Below are positions 1 through 13,200 of a stretch of 48,789 nucleotides of DNA, piece by piece; the first letter of the stretch is position 1; every line of letters starts with the position of its first letter. The translations under genes were made by a program, and so were the position numbers. Under the pieces are notes generated by a model. The model was not told where the DNA came from. It did not search any database and worked only from the letters and a program-made list of their open reading frames with translations. The DNA is from Ophiothrix spiculata (Eukaryota > Echinodermata > Ophiuroidea > Amphilepidida > Ophiotrichidae): NCBI GenBank assembly GCA_000969725.1, contig JXSR01S043075.1; one strand, 5' to 3'.

Positions 1-990
1 TTGCATCTACCACAGGTATCACAACCACAGATGTTGCAAGCACAAGTGAAGCAACAACTATCGGTCCAACTTCAACTGAGGTGTCTGTCGCTTCAACTGA
101 AGAGAGCACAACTAAATCGCCCTCAACAGTTGCATCTACCACAAGAATCACAACTACAGATGTTGTAAGCACAACTGAATCAACAACCATCGGTCCAACT
201 TCAACTGAGGAGTCTGTTGCTTCAACTGAAGAGAGCACAACTAAAGCGCCCTCAACTGTTGAAACTACTACAGGTATCACAACCACAGATGTTGTAAGCA
301 CAAGTAAAGTGACAACTGTTGGTCCAACTTCAACTGAGGAATCTGTCATTACAACTGGGGATAGTACAACTAAATTGCCCACAACAATTGCAGCTACTAC
401 AAGTATCACCACAACAAACTTTGCAAGCACAAGTAAGGCAAACACAATCGATCCAACAGAAGAGAGCACAACTAAAGCGCCCTCAACTATTGCATCCACC
501 ACAAGTATCACAACTACAAATGTTGCAAGCACAACTGAATCAACAACCATGGGTCCTACTTCGACCAAGGAATCTGTTGTCTCAACTGAAGAGAGTACAA
601 CTAAAGCGCCCTCAACAATTGCATCTACCACAAGTATCACAACTACAGATGTTGCAAGCACAAGTAAAGTGACAACTGTTGGTCCAATTTCAACTGAGGA
701 ATCTATCATTACGACTGGGGAGAGTACAACTAAATTACCCTCATCAATTGCAGCTACTACAAGTATTACAACCACAAACTTTGCAAGCACAAATGAAGCA
801 ACAACTATCAGTCCAACAACAACTGAGGAGTCTGTTGCTACAACTGGAGAAAGTACTACTAAAGTACCCTCAACTGTTGCATCTACCACAAGTATCACAA
901 CCACGAATATTGCAAGTACAAGTGAAGCAACAACTACTAGCTCTACACCTGAGAAGTATGTCGTTACAACTGGCAAGAGTACAACAGAGT
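1..990 (+). repeat. 43-residue (129-bp) mucin tandem repeat in higher-order trimers
   Basis: About seven in-frame units share a core of the form ESTTK-x-PST-x-A-x-TTSITTT, then ASTSEATT and PTSTEES. Units are not random variants. Units 1 and 4 share STTESTT-x-GPTST, units 2 and 5 share [10 protein letters not shown], and units 3 and 6 share [18 protein letters not shown] with NFAST. The third unit has lost about seven residues. The first unit is cut by the window edge and the last one decays after about 960. Confidence 0.85.
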
Positions 991-3900
991 TTGCATCTAC
1001 ATCTGTGGTTCCTTCAACCTTCAATGGATCTACAGCAGTGGTGCAGTCTACAACAGAAAGTACCACTCAATCACCTTCAACAATTGCACGGTCAACTGTT
1101 GTGACTACAGTGGACCAGACAACAAAAACTGTTGATACTACCGCTGCTCAAACTCCGTCACTTGCACAACCTACAACCACATTGATGACGACACAAGAAG
1201 CTAATCGTAAAACCACAGCGCCAACAACTAAACCAACTACTACACAAGGTATAACCACAGAACCAGAAACAACTTCTGCTGGAGAAACTACTGAGACTAC
1301 AACTCTCTCAGTAACTTCAACACATACAACAATTGATCTCACAACTGAAAAAGCAACAACTGCACCAATTTTGGCATCAACGGATAAAACAACCTTGAAA
1401 TTGACAACCAAAATGCAAACACCAGAAGCTAAGAAATTGTCAACTGCTGTTTTAACTTCACAAACATCAACAGATGAGACTGCTACAACAGAAGTGTCTC
1501 AAACAACTTTAGAAATCACCACGAATCCTGAAACACCAGTCCAAATAACCACAAAACAAATTACTGGGTCAGTGACACCAACTAAGAAGCAGGCAACATC
1601 AGAGGCAAAGGTATCAACACAAGCGATTCACCAGTCAACAGCATCCGAAACAACACAAGTTCAAACAACTTTAAAAGCATCCACAGAAGAATCTACCACT
1701 ACTCAAGAGATAACAACTTTACCTCAAACTACGTCAGAACAAACAACCACCCAAACAACAAAAAGAGTTCCGACCACAGCAACGCAAACAACTGTTGCTG
1801 AAGACACTACCAAACCTGGTACTACAATCAAAGCCACATCCCCTGTGGCAACCAGACCAATGACAACACAAATGACTTCTACAACCAAAGCAGCAGATGC
1901 ATCTACAGAGACAGCAACAACAAGTCCAGCAAGTACTGTAATAGTCACAACTAACTCTGTTACGTCAGAAAGTGCTAGCACACAAGTTGCAGAAGCTAGC
2001 TCGTCTCGTATTACTACTTCAGGGAATCAGTTAAATCAAACTACTGAAAGCATTGCTACCCAGGCTGGAAGTACTTTAGTGATTACTACCAATCCTGTTA
2101 CTTCTGAATCCGTTACAACTGAAAGTCGTCAAAAGGATCGCACCACTGATAGTGCAACAACCTTGGGTGCCAGTACTCTATCTATCACCACCAAGCCTGC
2201 TACGTCAGAGTTGATTACGACTGAGAGCCCGCAAGAAGATCGTACAACTAAGGATGCAACCACTGCTGATGCTAGTACCTTATCCATTTCTACAAAACCT
2301 GCTACTTCAGCATCGACAACAACTGAAAGCAGACAAAAGGATCTCACAACTCAAGGTGCAAGTACCCCTGGTACTAAACCTGTGACACCGGAGTCAATTA
2401 CGACTGAACGTCAACAGAGGGATCGTACAACCGACAGTTTGACCACCCCTGGTGCCAGTACTCTATCTGTTATTACTAAGTTTGCAACTTCAGAATCAAT
2501 TACAACGGAAGATATACAAAAGGGTCGCACAAGTGAAGGTGTAACAACCCCAGATGCTAGTACTCTAGCTATCACAACCAAGCCTGTGACTTCAGAATCG
2601 ATTACAACTGAAGGTCAACAAAAGGGTCGCACAACTGATGGTGTGACTACCCCAGATGCTAGTACTCTAGCCATTACCACAAAGTCAGCTACTTCAGAAT
2701 CGATTACAACTGAAGGCCAGGCAAAGGATCAGACAACAGAAAGTTCTACGACCTCACCTGCAAAAACAACACCAATTACCACCAAACCTTTATCATCAAA
2801 ACTGTCTACAACCGATGGAAAACCTGCAAGCACTTTAGTTGTTACAACAAATCCTGCTACTTCAGAATCAATTACAACTGAAAGCCAACCAAAGGATCAG
2901 ACAACAGAAAGTATCACTACTAAATCAGGAAGTACTTTGGAAATTACCACTGTACCTGTTACTACAGTGTCTGCCACCACAGATAGCAAACCAGACGATA
3001 AAACAACAGACAGTGGAACAATTTTAACGATGACAAAATCTGCATCTACAGAGCAGAAGACAACTGAAAGTCGTCCAATAGACCAAACAACTGGAAGTGC
3101 TACTACTTCGCACAAGAGTACCATAGCCATTACAAAACAATCTGCAACATCAGAACCAACAACTACTGAGAGTCAGCCAAGAGATAGAACAACACAGTCA
3201 GCAACTACTGTGAAGATCACTGAAGCTCGAACAACTATGCCAGTTACAACAGACTCAAAGGATTCCATAAGCATAACATCTGAAGAACCAGCAGCACAAA
3301 CTATACTTGTGCAGACAACGAAACCAGTAACAACTGCAGAAGTTACCACTCCAAAGTCATCCACACCTGGTATCACAACAGCTAGCAACATAACCACTCT
3401 AGGAAGAATCACCACCGAATCTACAGAGGGTGTAACTACTGACTCTATGATAACCACTGGGAAACAAACCACTCTGCAATCTCTTACTACATTGGGCAAT
3501 GATACTACCACTAAGCCAAGAATGCCTACAAAACTCCCTACAACTGAAGCTGGGACAACAGAAAGTGACATTGAGACAACTATTCAACCTAAAGTTCCTA
3601 CAACCCTCAAAGTTACAACAAAAGGTCAAACAACAGAAGCAGTAACTACAGAAAGCCAGAAGCTAACCACTCAAGACAAAATTCCAACAACTTTAGGTGT
3701 GACAACTAGTGGTCAAACTACTGAAGCACTAACTACAGAAAGTAGGAAGCTAACCACTCACGACAAAATTCCAACAACTTTAAGTGTAACAACAAGCAGT
3801 CAAACGACTGAAGCACTAACTACAGAAAGCAAAAATATGACAACAGAAAGCAAAAATATGACAACTACCCGTGCCAAAATTCCAACTACTTTAAGAGTAA

Positions 3901-4362
3901 CAGCAAGTGGTCAAACAACCGAAACAGTAACTACAGAAAGCAAAAATATGACAACTACCCATGCCAAAGTTCCAACTACTTTAAGAGTGACAACAAGTGG
4001 TCAAACGACTGACACAGCAACTACAGAGAGCGGACCTCATCAAACCACAAGAGGCCCCACTACTTCATTGCCTGTACAGACAACAGATGGCGCTACAACC
4101 AAAAGTAAAGATGCCACTACATCCTCCCCCACTACAACTGTTGTGACCATACCCACTTCAAAGGCAAAGACCAACATGACTACTCTTCGTCTGACAACAA
4201 TTCAGACAACAACAGATACACCAACCACTGCTGATGTGTTTACCTGCCCACCAGGGCAGAGACCTTGTCCAGAACTGACTTGTATTCCTGAGGATTATTT
4301 TTGTGATTTGTGGCCTGGTGACTGTCTGGATTTTTATGATGAATCTGTGGAAGCTGGCTGTG
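1..4362 (+). CDS. Exon 1 (5' partial): Ser/Thr-rich mucin domain and first LDLa module
   Basis: The frame is open from the first bases, so the exon starts upstream; the first visible Met (position 81) is not a real start. About 1,400 residues are mostly Thr and Ser with Pro, the signature of a densely O-glycosylated mucin domain. Three repeat families follow one another: a 43-residue unit near 1-990, a 34-residue unit near 2050-2960 and a 29-residue unit near 3590-4030. The last 40 residues form an LDL-receptor class A module with six cysteines ([20 protein letters not shown], then DLWPGDCLD and DESVEAGC). The acidic calcium-cage end is close to consensus (D-x-x-D-E-S). The exon ends in phase 1 at a GTAAGT donor after 4362. 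Confidence 0.93.
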
Positions 4363-7246
4363 GTAAGTGAATGCTAGATGACAAGTAGGTTTATTTTTAC
4401 CGTTTTTATTGCCTGAAATTTGCAGAAACTGATAAACTGACGTGAATGATTGTACATTCCAAATTGTAAATCTATAGGACCCCATTTTTGTGTATGTATT
4501 TTTAAAAGTCATTTTGGGCTGAAAATGTCTCCTAGTGGTAATATATCATAAGATTAACATTTCAGGGTCTTGTGTTAACCCCAAAGGTTATGAAAAATAT
4601 ATATTAAAATATTCACTATCTGAAAATTTTCTGAAAAAGTCAGTTTAGTTTGGCATGACCAGACTAGGTTTAGATATGTATGTTTACCAATTGTTATAAA
4701 CATAGAAAAATGATTTGAATCTAGTCATATGAAAGGTTGTTTGATCATTTTGACTTTCAAATGATAACGTCTGTTTTAAAATCCTAAACTAAATTTTTAC
4801 AAGTGAAAGATGACTAGCTAACAGTATTTGAATGCCATTCTTTTCACAGAACCATGTACATCAGTTGAATACAGGTGCCCAGAAGGTCTGTGCATACCAC
4901 AGGAGTACGTATGTGATGACTACCCGTATGATTGCGCCAACAACTACGACGAATCCGATGACCTTTGTCAAGGTATGTACTGTTGTATTTGGGCTAAACA
5001 ATCTTCAACACAATGTCCTGTTATGGCATATCGTAGGGGGAGATGATTGTTAAATTTTAGTAGATCATAATAATTTATTTCAAACATTCAGTCCTGATGT
5101 CATTAGAAAGGGTGTTCTATATAGTTATTAAATGTCCATGTATCAGTCCATCAGTGCAGAGATTTACATGTACATGGCCCAATAATTGCCTTAAAGGTTA
5201 TATGTTACTCTTTTGAAGTCAATAGAGGGGTATAAAAAGAAAATAGAATACTATACTACAACAATAAATGGTTCAGTCTTAAAATGAGGGGTGCAATATG
5301 AGCGGAAAGTCACAATTTTCAAAATTGAGTTTATGACATATTTTAATTCTCTATAATCTCAGCTTTCAAATGATATAATATGTCATACTTTCTTTATACA
5401 ATCTTCATTTAGAGATCGAAATACAAGGCAGCCCACTCATAATCTTTTTCGCAAATCGATTTTAAAGTTACTGATTACTATAGTGTATGATTGCAAAACG
5501 CGATCAATTACTCGTGAATAATTGCACTTCCCGGCATAATTGACCTTCAAAACGCGAGGTATAGTTTCACAGTTATGTACTAATGCATTTTATGTCAAAA
5601 AACGAAATTTGATCTTTTCACCATATTTTTACTTAAGCAGCCATTTATTCAAAATCTTCAATCACAACTTTCCGCTCATTTTGCCAGAGCACCACTCAAA
5701 TGGAGATATGCCCTTTCTTACAACATATGATTTAGTAATGATGTGAAATGGAAAGTTATTGTTATAAATCAAGTTACTTTTGTTGTGAGAACCTTACCAT
5801 TTGTTAGCATATATCTTGCATTTCAATCAGCTATAGTTTGTGGATATAATTAATAATAATAATATTTATTCAAATCACTTGCAATTCACAAACATGTGTA
5901 TATAAATACATTTTTATAAACAAAACAATTAAATTTAAGATACACAAACAATATGCAAGTAATTTAGGAGAAATGAATGGGCTTAAAGAAAACCCAAAAC
6001 ACAAAGTGCTCGCTTATCCTGAACATGTCGCAATCACACAGTCATGTTTCATGTGAGTGTACATTTTCAAAGTAAAAACTGTCCGAGTTTGTGCTCACGA
6101 GTTTAAGTAAGCAGTCATGAATTACTGCCACAAACTATATTACAAAATTGCCCTTTCTATGCTCATCCGTAACTAATTCTGATTTTTGTCATTTACAGGA
6201 ACCTGCAAAAGTCTTGGTTTCCCGGCTAATGGATTTGAGACGGGGACATTCCAGTACATCTACAAGGATGGTCAGAACGCATCATTTGCCTGCTTTGGTG
6301 GATACACACTTGTTGGGAGCAGCACTATTATTTGTCAAAATGGCAACTGGAGCGATGTGTTGCCGATATGCTATGGTAAGTCTATGGGTAATTGATTTGG
6401 GGAGCTCAAGTGCATTATATAAATTCATAGGGAATTTTGCATCAAAGACTTAAAATGACAATAGGCTACTATGGTGATATGAAACAGTATTGTTGGTGTT
6501 GTTGTCAGTCAATTTTGAAAAACTATGTAGAGACTTTGGTGAAGTACCTTTTTGTGTCTACTTGTGGGATATTTTCAACTTTCAGGCTTCACCTAACCCT
6601 ATTGGATGATACAACATTTGTGTTTTCTGGTCACCGGATAAATGGACTATTTTAAAGCCCTTGGTTTAGCTGTGTCTATTAAAACTAATAGGCATTGATT
6701 GTTAAGAAAGGGAGACTAAACTGAGAGATTCATAAATCTAAGACATTACATGGTTTACCAAATAACCAAAATGTATACGTGAACATTTCACAAACTCTCA
6801 TTTACTTAAAGGTGTAGGTTCCGATCACATTCTCATCCCCTAGACTCAACCGGAAGTAGTAATTTTTTGATACCACATCAAAGCCTATATTTTTCTGATT
6901 CTAAATCCAAAATTTCAGCTCCAAATTCTTTATACTTTTGAAGATATAGCATAAACTGTAAAATTATTGGTATACCTATTTTCTGTCTCTTTTGTATTTT
7001 CATAACAGCCTCATCCCCAGGGTTGCATATTTTCTTTTGCCTCTCCAGAGAAAACAAGAAGAAAGCTGAACTTAAAATTTCACAATATGCATTTCAGAGG
7101 TCAAGCTCAATCAGTTAAAACTAAATTACACACATTTTATTTATTTATTTATTTATTTATTTATTTGTTTGTTTGTTTGTTTGTTTGTTTGTTTGTTTGT
7201 TTGTTTGTTTGTTTGTTTATTTATTTGTTTGTTTGTTTGTTTATTT

Positions 7247-7278
<32 letters not shown>

Positions 7279-10200
7279 TACATGCTAAGATAGGAACCTA
7301 CACCTAAAAAGAACAAGTAATTTTTCCTATATAGAACATAGAGCTCTTCAATAATTGTGTAGGCCTATAATCTGGTGTGTATTGAAAAGATAAAATCTTA
7401 TTCACATATGGTTATCTCAGGCTCTTTTGATTCTATTTCTTAAATATGAATTGTGTTATATTGATAATAATTTTCCATACTTTTTTACGTAACAGAGAAT
7501 TGCCCAGACCTGATTCCACCATCCAATGGTGAAATCAACGCACCATCATCGGATCATGGCAGCATCGCAATCATATCATGTGATGATGGCTACGAGTTGT
7601 CTGATTCTATGTCGACCTTGTTATGCTTCGATGGCATTTATAGTGGAACAGTTCCAGATTGCGTGGGTAAGAAAAAGTACAAAAGATAATGACCCTTTTT
7701 ACGTTTAATCCCCTTTTTGATACTGTCAAACAATGTGCCAAGAATAGCCTTGGACAAAAGATAGGAAGGAAAAATGAGTCAATAAAACCATTGACAAATT
7801 GTGACATATAATTCATAAACCTAGAAGTACTAACCAAACTTACTACCTTCATGCCCCATGTCGCATATCTAGCGTTGCTCTTATCGTTGCGCAATTTTGA
7901 AAATTTTAACAGCATTTATGCCTACTTACAACAATAATTTAAACACTGAGTAGGGCCTACATGCTACATAGGTTTGCACAAGTTTCTGAAGTGAGGGCCT
8001 TTAGAAAAATAACTTTTAAAATGCAAATCCTTTACTGTTTAACTAGCAATTATTTGAAATTTATCCTGAGAGTCTCGTGATAGCTGGAACTATATTGGCA
8101 GCTAAAATAATGGAGTCAAGGTAGCATGTCCTTAATTTGCCACAGTATTTGCATCCGGTGTCTTTCTGGAACTTGAGTTTTAATTACTAATGAACAACTT
8201 ACACTGGTGTTTTGGTGTGATATTGTCTTTTCCAGAAATTGATGAATGTTTAAGCAGCCCTTGTGTGAATGGGCAATGTGTGGATGAAATCAACTCCTTT
8301 TCTTGTGTCTGCAATGATGGCTGGACTGGAGATTTGTGTCAAGATGGTAAGCTTACTTTCTTACTTCCATCATAACCATTTTATCCTGTCCTTTCTTTCT
8401 ACTTTGTGGCCATCGCATTGTGGATTGAAAGGACAGTATTTTTTGTGCATACAAATTGCATATTCTTTATGATATTCAGATCAAGTTCATTTGATTCTGA
8501 AAAATCATGATGAAATATCCTGTCATTTCTTTCTACTCTGTGGTCACCGCATTGTTGATAGAGAGGATGGTGTGCATTCATTATTTTTGATTTTTTTATG
8601 TGTAATTAATTCATTTAGGAAAAATACTTGAAGTCTGGGACTCGACAGGCTTAATGCTTATTTCCCAGTCCTCCACAATGTTATATTTTCAGTTCCCAAT
8701 GTTATGTACTATTTTTGATATATTGTTACTGTAATTTTGCATATGTGGAATCAACCTCTGCCCAGAATGATTATGCTTAAGCTACGTACTTTACTTACAT
8801 ACTTTAAAATAGAGCCGTGGTTTTCATCACTTTTGGCAAGTTTAAAGAAATTTAAAAATGCCATGTGAATGCATGTTAAGTTTCGTGTATTAGTGATGCA
8901 GGCAAGATAAAGGAATGGAGAAATACGCATCGTACACTAGAACATTAATAACAATCAGACAAATCACAAACAGGCCATGATTTAATTTTATATGAAAAAA
9001 GTCCTGGCTGAACAGGGACTCAAACCCTGGACCTCTCGCTTGCCATGCGAGTGCTCTAACCACTGAGCTATTCGGCAGGCAAGTTTAGTCACTAATCAAA
9101 CTCAAAATATTTTTATCAGAAATGAATTCTGCTGGGACAATATACTAATGTGATACTCTAAATAACATTACTGATCCTTTGTGTGTTATGATAGTTAGAA
9201 GTCTTGGTTTCTTTGTTGCTTGCTGGCGTCGTACCAATGGACGTCAACATTGATGACAACTTGTGAACTAACCTGAAGTTGATTTAAATGGTTTCCGGTG
9301 TGTTTATTCCATACTTTGATTTGTTATTATGATTCTCGTCTCTATATGTTGCTTACTTTCTCACTCAGATATCAACGAATGCTCCAATAGTAGTCTTAAC
9401 TCCTGCGACCCAGATGCGACATGTATCAATCTCAACGGGACCTATGACTGTAGCTGTAACCAGGGTTTCAGAGGCAATGGATTTGTATGTCTAGGTAAAT
9501 AGCACAAAACATCTTAACAATACTCATATTGAGTCAGACACATAGGAATTGATTTGTTTCTTTGGATGATGGAAAGTGGGTCTACTTGATGCCAATGAAA
9601 CTTTACTCCTGTTAAATATGTGTTTGATTTCAGTTAAGACCAAAGGATTTAATGTTTAATAACTTATATTTGTATGAAACAAACAATAACAGTAAAGACC
9701 CATATATAACAGCACAAATGTCATACAGTGACCAATCAAGAGTACCCACTTGGCACTCCGGAAAAAAATAATAGTCTTGATTTTGCATTACAGGCTTATT
9801 CAAAACTTGTAAATTATGTAAAATACATAATTTTGGTAATTTTTTTCTGTAAATACAACTCTATTCACAAACTGATGCACTGAGTAGATTTTTTTGTAAA
9901 ATATCGTTCCCAACAGTACATACTTTCATAGACTTTGCTTATTGTTTTCAAGTTATGTAAAAACATTTCTTTAAGAATTCTTTAAGAATTCTAATACCTC
10001 TCTTAACATTGCATTTCAGAAAATTTCTTCTTTGAGTGGGGACCAAGCGTTGGTGATTCCTGTTTGCGTCAAGTTTCAGACAAAAGCAGCACAGAATTTA
10101 CTGAGTTGATATCAGAAACATTCTCNNNNNNNNNNNNNNNNNNNNNNNNNNNNNNNNNNNNNNNNNNNNNNNNNNTATCAAAACGCAACACCGAATGCGG

Positions 10201-13200
10201 CACCGCAAACCGAGTTGAGGAAAGCTCAACTTTCATTGCGTTTTCATGTCGTCGGCTGCCGTAGTCATTTGCATTTTAAGTGTGAATTGAGTTGCGGTGT
10301 CGTTTGCGGTGAAAATTATTGGAAATAATAGGAAACGCAACGCATTGCGTTTTAAGTTTGAATTCAGCTTTATTTGTGTAAAAGTTTGATGTATTAGTGA
10401 TGCAGGCAAGTTTAGTCAGTCACTATAATCAAACTCAAAATATTTCTTTTCAGAAAGGAATTCTACTGGGGCAATATACTTATGTGAAATGTTACTGATC
10501 CTTTGTGTGTTATGATAGTTAGAAGTCTTGGTTTCTTTGTTGCTAACTGGCGTCGGACCAATGAACGTCAACATTGATGATAACTTGTGAAACTAACTTA
10601 AGTTGATTTCTATGGTTTCAGGGGTTTTTATTCCATATTTTGATTTGTTACTATGATGCTTGTCTCTATATTTTGCTTACTTTCTCACTCAGATATCAAC
10701 GAATGCTCCAATAGTAGTCTTAACTCCTGCGACCCAGATGCAACGTGTATTAATTTAAACGGGACTTATGACTGTAGCTGTAACCAGGGTTTCAGAGGCA
10801 ATGGATTTGTATGTCTAGGTAAATAGCACAAAACATCTTAACAATACTCATATTGAGTCAGACATATAGGAATTGATTTGTTTCTTTGGATGATGGAAAG
10901 TGGGTCTACTTGATGCAAATGAAACTTTACTCCTGTTAAATATGTGTTTGATTTCAGTTAAGACCAAAGGATTTAATGTTTAATGACTTATATGTGTATG
11001 AAACAAACAATAACAGTAAAGACCCATATATAACAGCACAAATGTCATACAGTGACCAATCAAGAGTACCCACTTGGCACTCCGGAAAAAAATAATAAAT
11101 AGCTGAAACACATTTTTTGCTGAGTTTTTCCTATAAAATAATGAACATTTAGTCTTGATTTTGCATAACAGGCTTATTCAAAACTTGTAAATTATGTAAA
11201 ATACATAATTTTGGTAATTTTTTTCTGTAAATGCAACTCTATTCACAAACTGATGCACTGAGTAGATTTTTTTGTAAAATATCGTTCCCAACAGTACATA
11301 CTTTCATAGACTTTGCTTATTGTTTTCAAGTTATGTAAAAACATTTCTTTAAGAATTCTTTAAGAATTCTAATACCTCTCTTAACATTGCATTTCAGAAA
11401 ATTTCTTCTTTGAGTGGGGACCAAGCGTTGGTGATTCCTGTTTGCGTCAAGTTTCAGACAAAAGCAGCACAGAATTTACTGAGTTGATATCAGAAACATT
11501 CTCGCCACCAATAGGATTTCCATTCTGGGGAGAGTTCTTCTACAGTATCTATGTAAGTAGAAAGGAAAAATGTTCCCATTTTTATTTCAAAGATTTTCCA
11601 GAGCCTAAGAAATATGTCATTCTGTTTGTAGTGTGACATGAAAATATACTCTATAAACCTTGAAGAATGCAACAAACAATCAGACTCTGCTACAAGATCC
11701 ACAGCAGATCCCTTGTATTCTACAACATTGTGAACTGGTGCTTTTGTATTGCGTAAGAGACTAGCAACGATTGATTAGGATTGATTAAGACCAAATCAAT
11801 GCGTAGTAATATTTTTGCACATGAATCGTTCATGATTTTGGTATTATTTGTGGCTAATTTTGTTGCTACCACGTGGACAAACCTTGAAAATAAGTTTTTC
11901 AAATATTCAGCAAGATATTCAGCGAGTATAGATAGTAACTTGCTCAAAATAGTCTGTGCTGTGAACCAAGATACAACTGATCGTCTTATAAACGATGTTT
12001 GTTAGCAGTAACTGAAAGTCAAGTGTGAACCCATGACCAGGACTTGACATGTTCTCTATGACAGCAAATTAAGTCTTTCCATTTTGGACCTGAATTCTTG
12101 AAATACGTAGTGGATCTTTCACTGTTCAAGAGGTATTTACATTTTTAGTCTAAAGTCAAGGGTGCTATCCAGAAATGTTAATTTTTCTGTATGTTCTGTA
12201 AGTTGAATGGATACAATGCATTGTTGATAAGCTTAACAGAGAAAACATTTTTAATGAATCACAATTTTTTCTCTTGATAAGTCAAGTTTTTTGGGAAAAA
12301 CTGTCAAGAGAAATCATTTTAGTCTGTTAATGTAACAAAAAATCTGCTAACAGAAAGTTAATTCTAGAATCTTAACAATAAATGACATGTTATTATCACT
12401 TGAAAAAAATTATTAGACCCATAGATTGTGTTTTAATATGTCCTACCTCTAATGTGATGTTTCATTTGTTTTTGACTTAGTTCACAGAGAATGGTGTGAT
12501 TGCATTAGCCCGTGAGAATGAAGAGAAGTATGGTTTCCCTCATCCTTATGAAGGCGGCATTACGACCAGCTCTCCAGATCGCATTGTAGCTCCATTCTGG
12601 GCAGATGTGGATTTATCCACCAATATCGGTGATGCTTGTTATCAGGTTTGTTAATTCTTACCCTTAGGCGATGAAAAAAACACCTTTTTTTACAGGTGGG
12701 CAGATCTTTCAAATAGCGTCAGTCGGACGGGCAAATTTTTTTCTAAACATTTTTTTGTGCCCAAAATACCCGGAAAATACAAAAAAATGAAAAAAAATTT
12801 CAAAGACATTTTCAATTTAACAATTTTGGTTTGTAAATCTTCCAAAATGTCAATTTAGGGTTTGTCGGGTCTGTAAAACAGGGTGTTGTTTTTTTGTCAC
12901 ATTATGAAGGAAACTTGACTTTATCTATAATTCTAAACTGGAGATAAGGACTTGACAGGCCTCTGGCTTATTTTCTATATTAGGCTGATTTTTTGATTTT
13001 CTAACGGGCAACCCTCTCATTTGGTGCATAATGGGTAAAAAATACTACCCCCTAAATATTCACAAAAAGTGATAAAATTTTGTATGTGGTATTTTTGACT
13101 CATAATGCACCAAATTAGAGGGTTGCCCGATAAAATATCAACATTTCGATTTTTTCAAAATCAGCCTAATGTATATACATAGTAAATATGCAATTGCATC

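Larger units (their letters stand above)
8886..10125. repeat. Copy A of a duplicated about 1.1-kb region (cut by an N gap)
   Basis: From about 8886 to the gap at 10126 this sequence matches 10389-11505 almost base for base, through introns and exons, apart from a SINE (8907-9074) present only here and a 54-bp stretch (11097-11150) present only in copy B. The EGF exons differ at a handful of silent sites. This is either a recent tandem duplication or two haplotypes joined in the assembly; the gap between the copies favours the latter. Confidence 0.9.

Noticed and set aside
319-1104. Gln/Leu-rich frames in a shifted frame of the mucin repeats
   Set aside because: Tandem repeats with a unit divisible by 3 keep all frames periodic. 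The Thr/Ser frame runs on to the LDLa module and a valid donor; the others do not.
1148-3629. Several open frames on the opposite strand of the mucin exon (Val- and Ser-rich)
   Set aside because: They mirror the Thr/Ser codons of the repeats; long open antisense frames are expected from ACA/ACT-rich sequence and none shows a start context, domain or splice structure.
7087-7293. Frame with Leu/Phe/Val/Cys repeats that looks like a membrane peptide
   Set aside because: It is the translation of the TTTA/TTTG microsatellite.
8999-9074. A tRNA gene on the minus strand (anticodon loop ATGGCAA)
   Set aside because: The acceptor stem has mismatches, the sequence continues into a SINE body and the whole is bounded by a target-site duplication; it is a SINE head.
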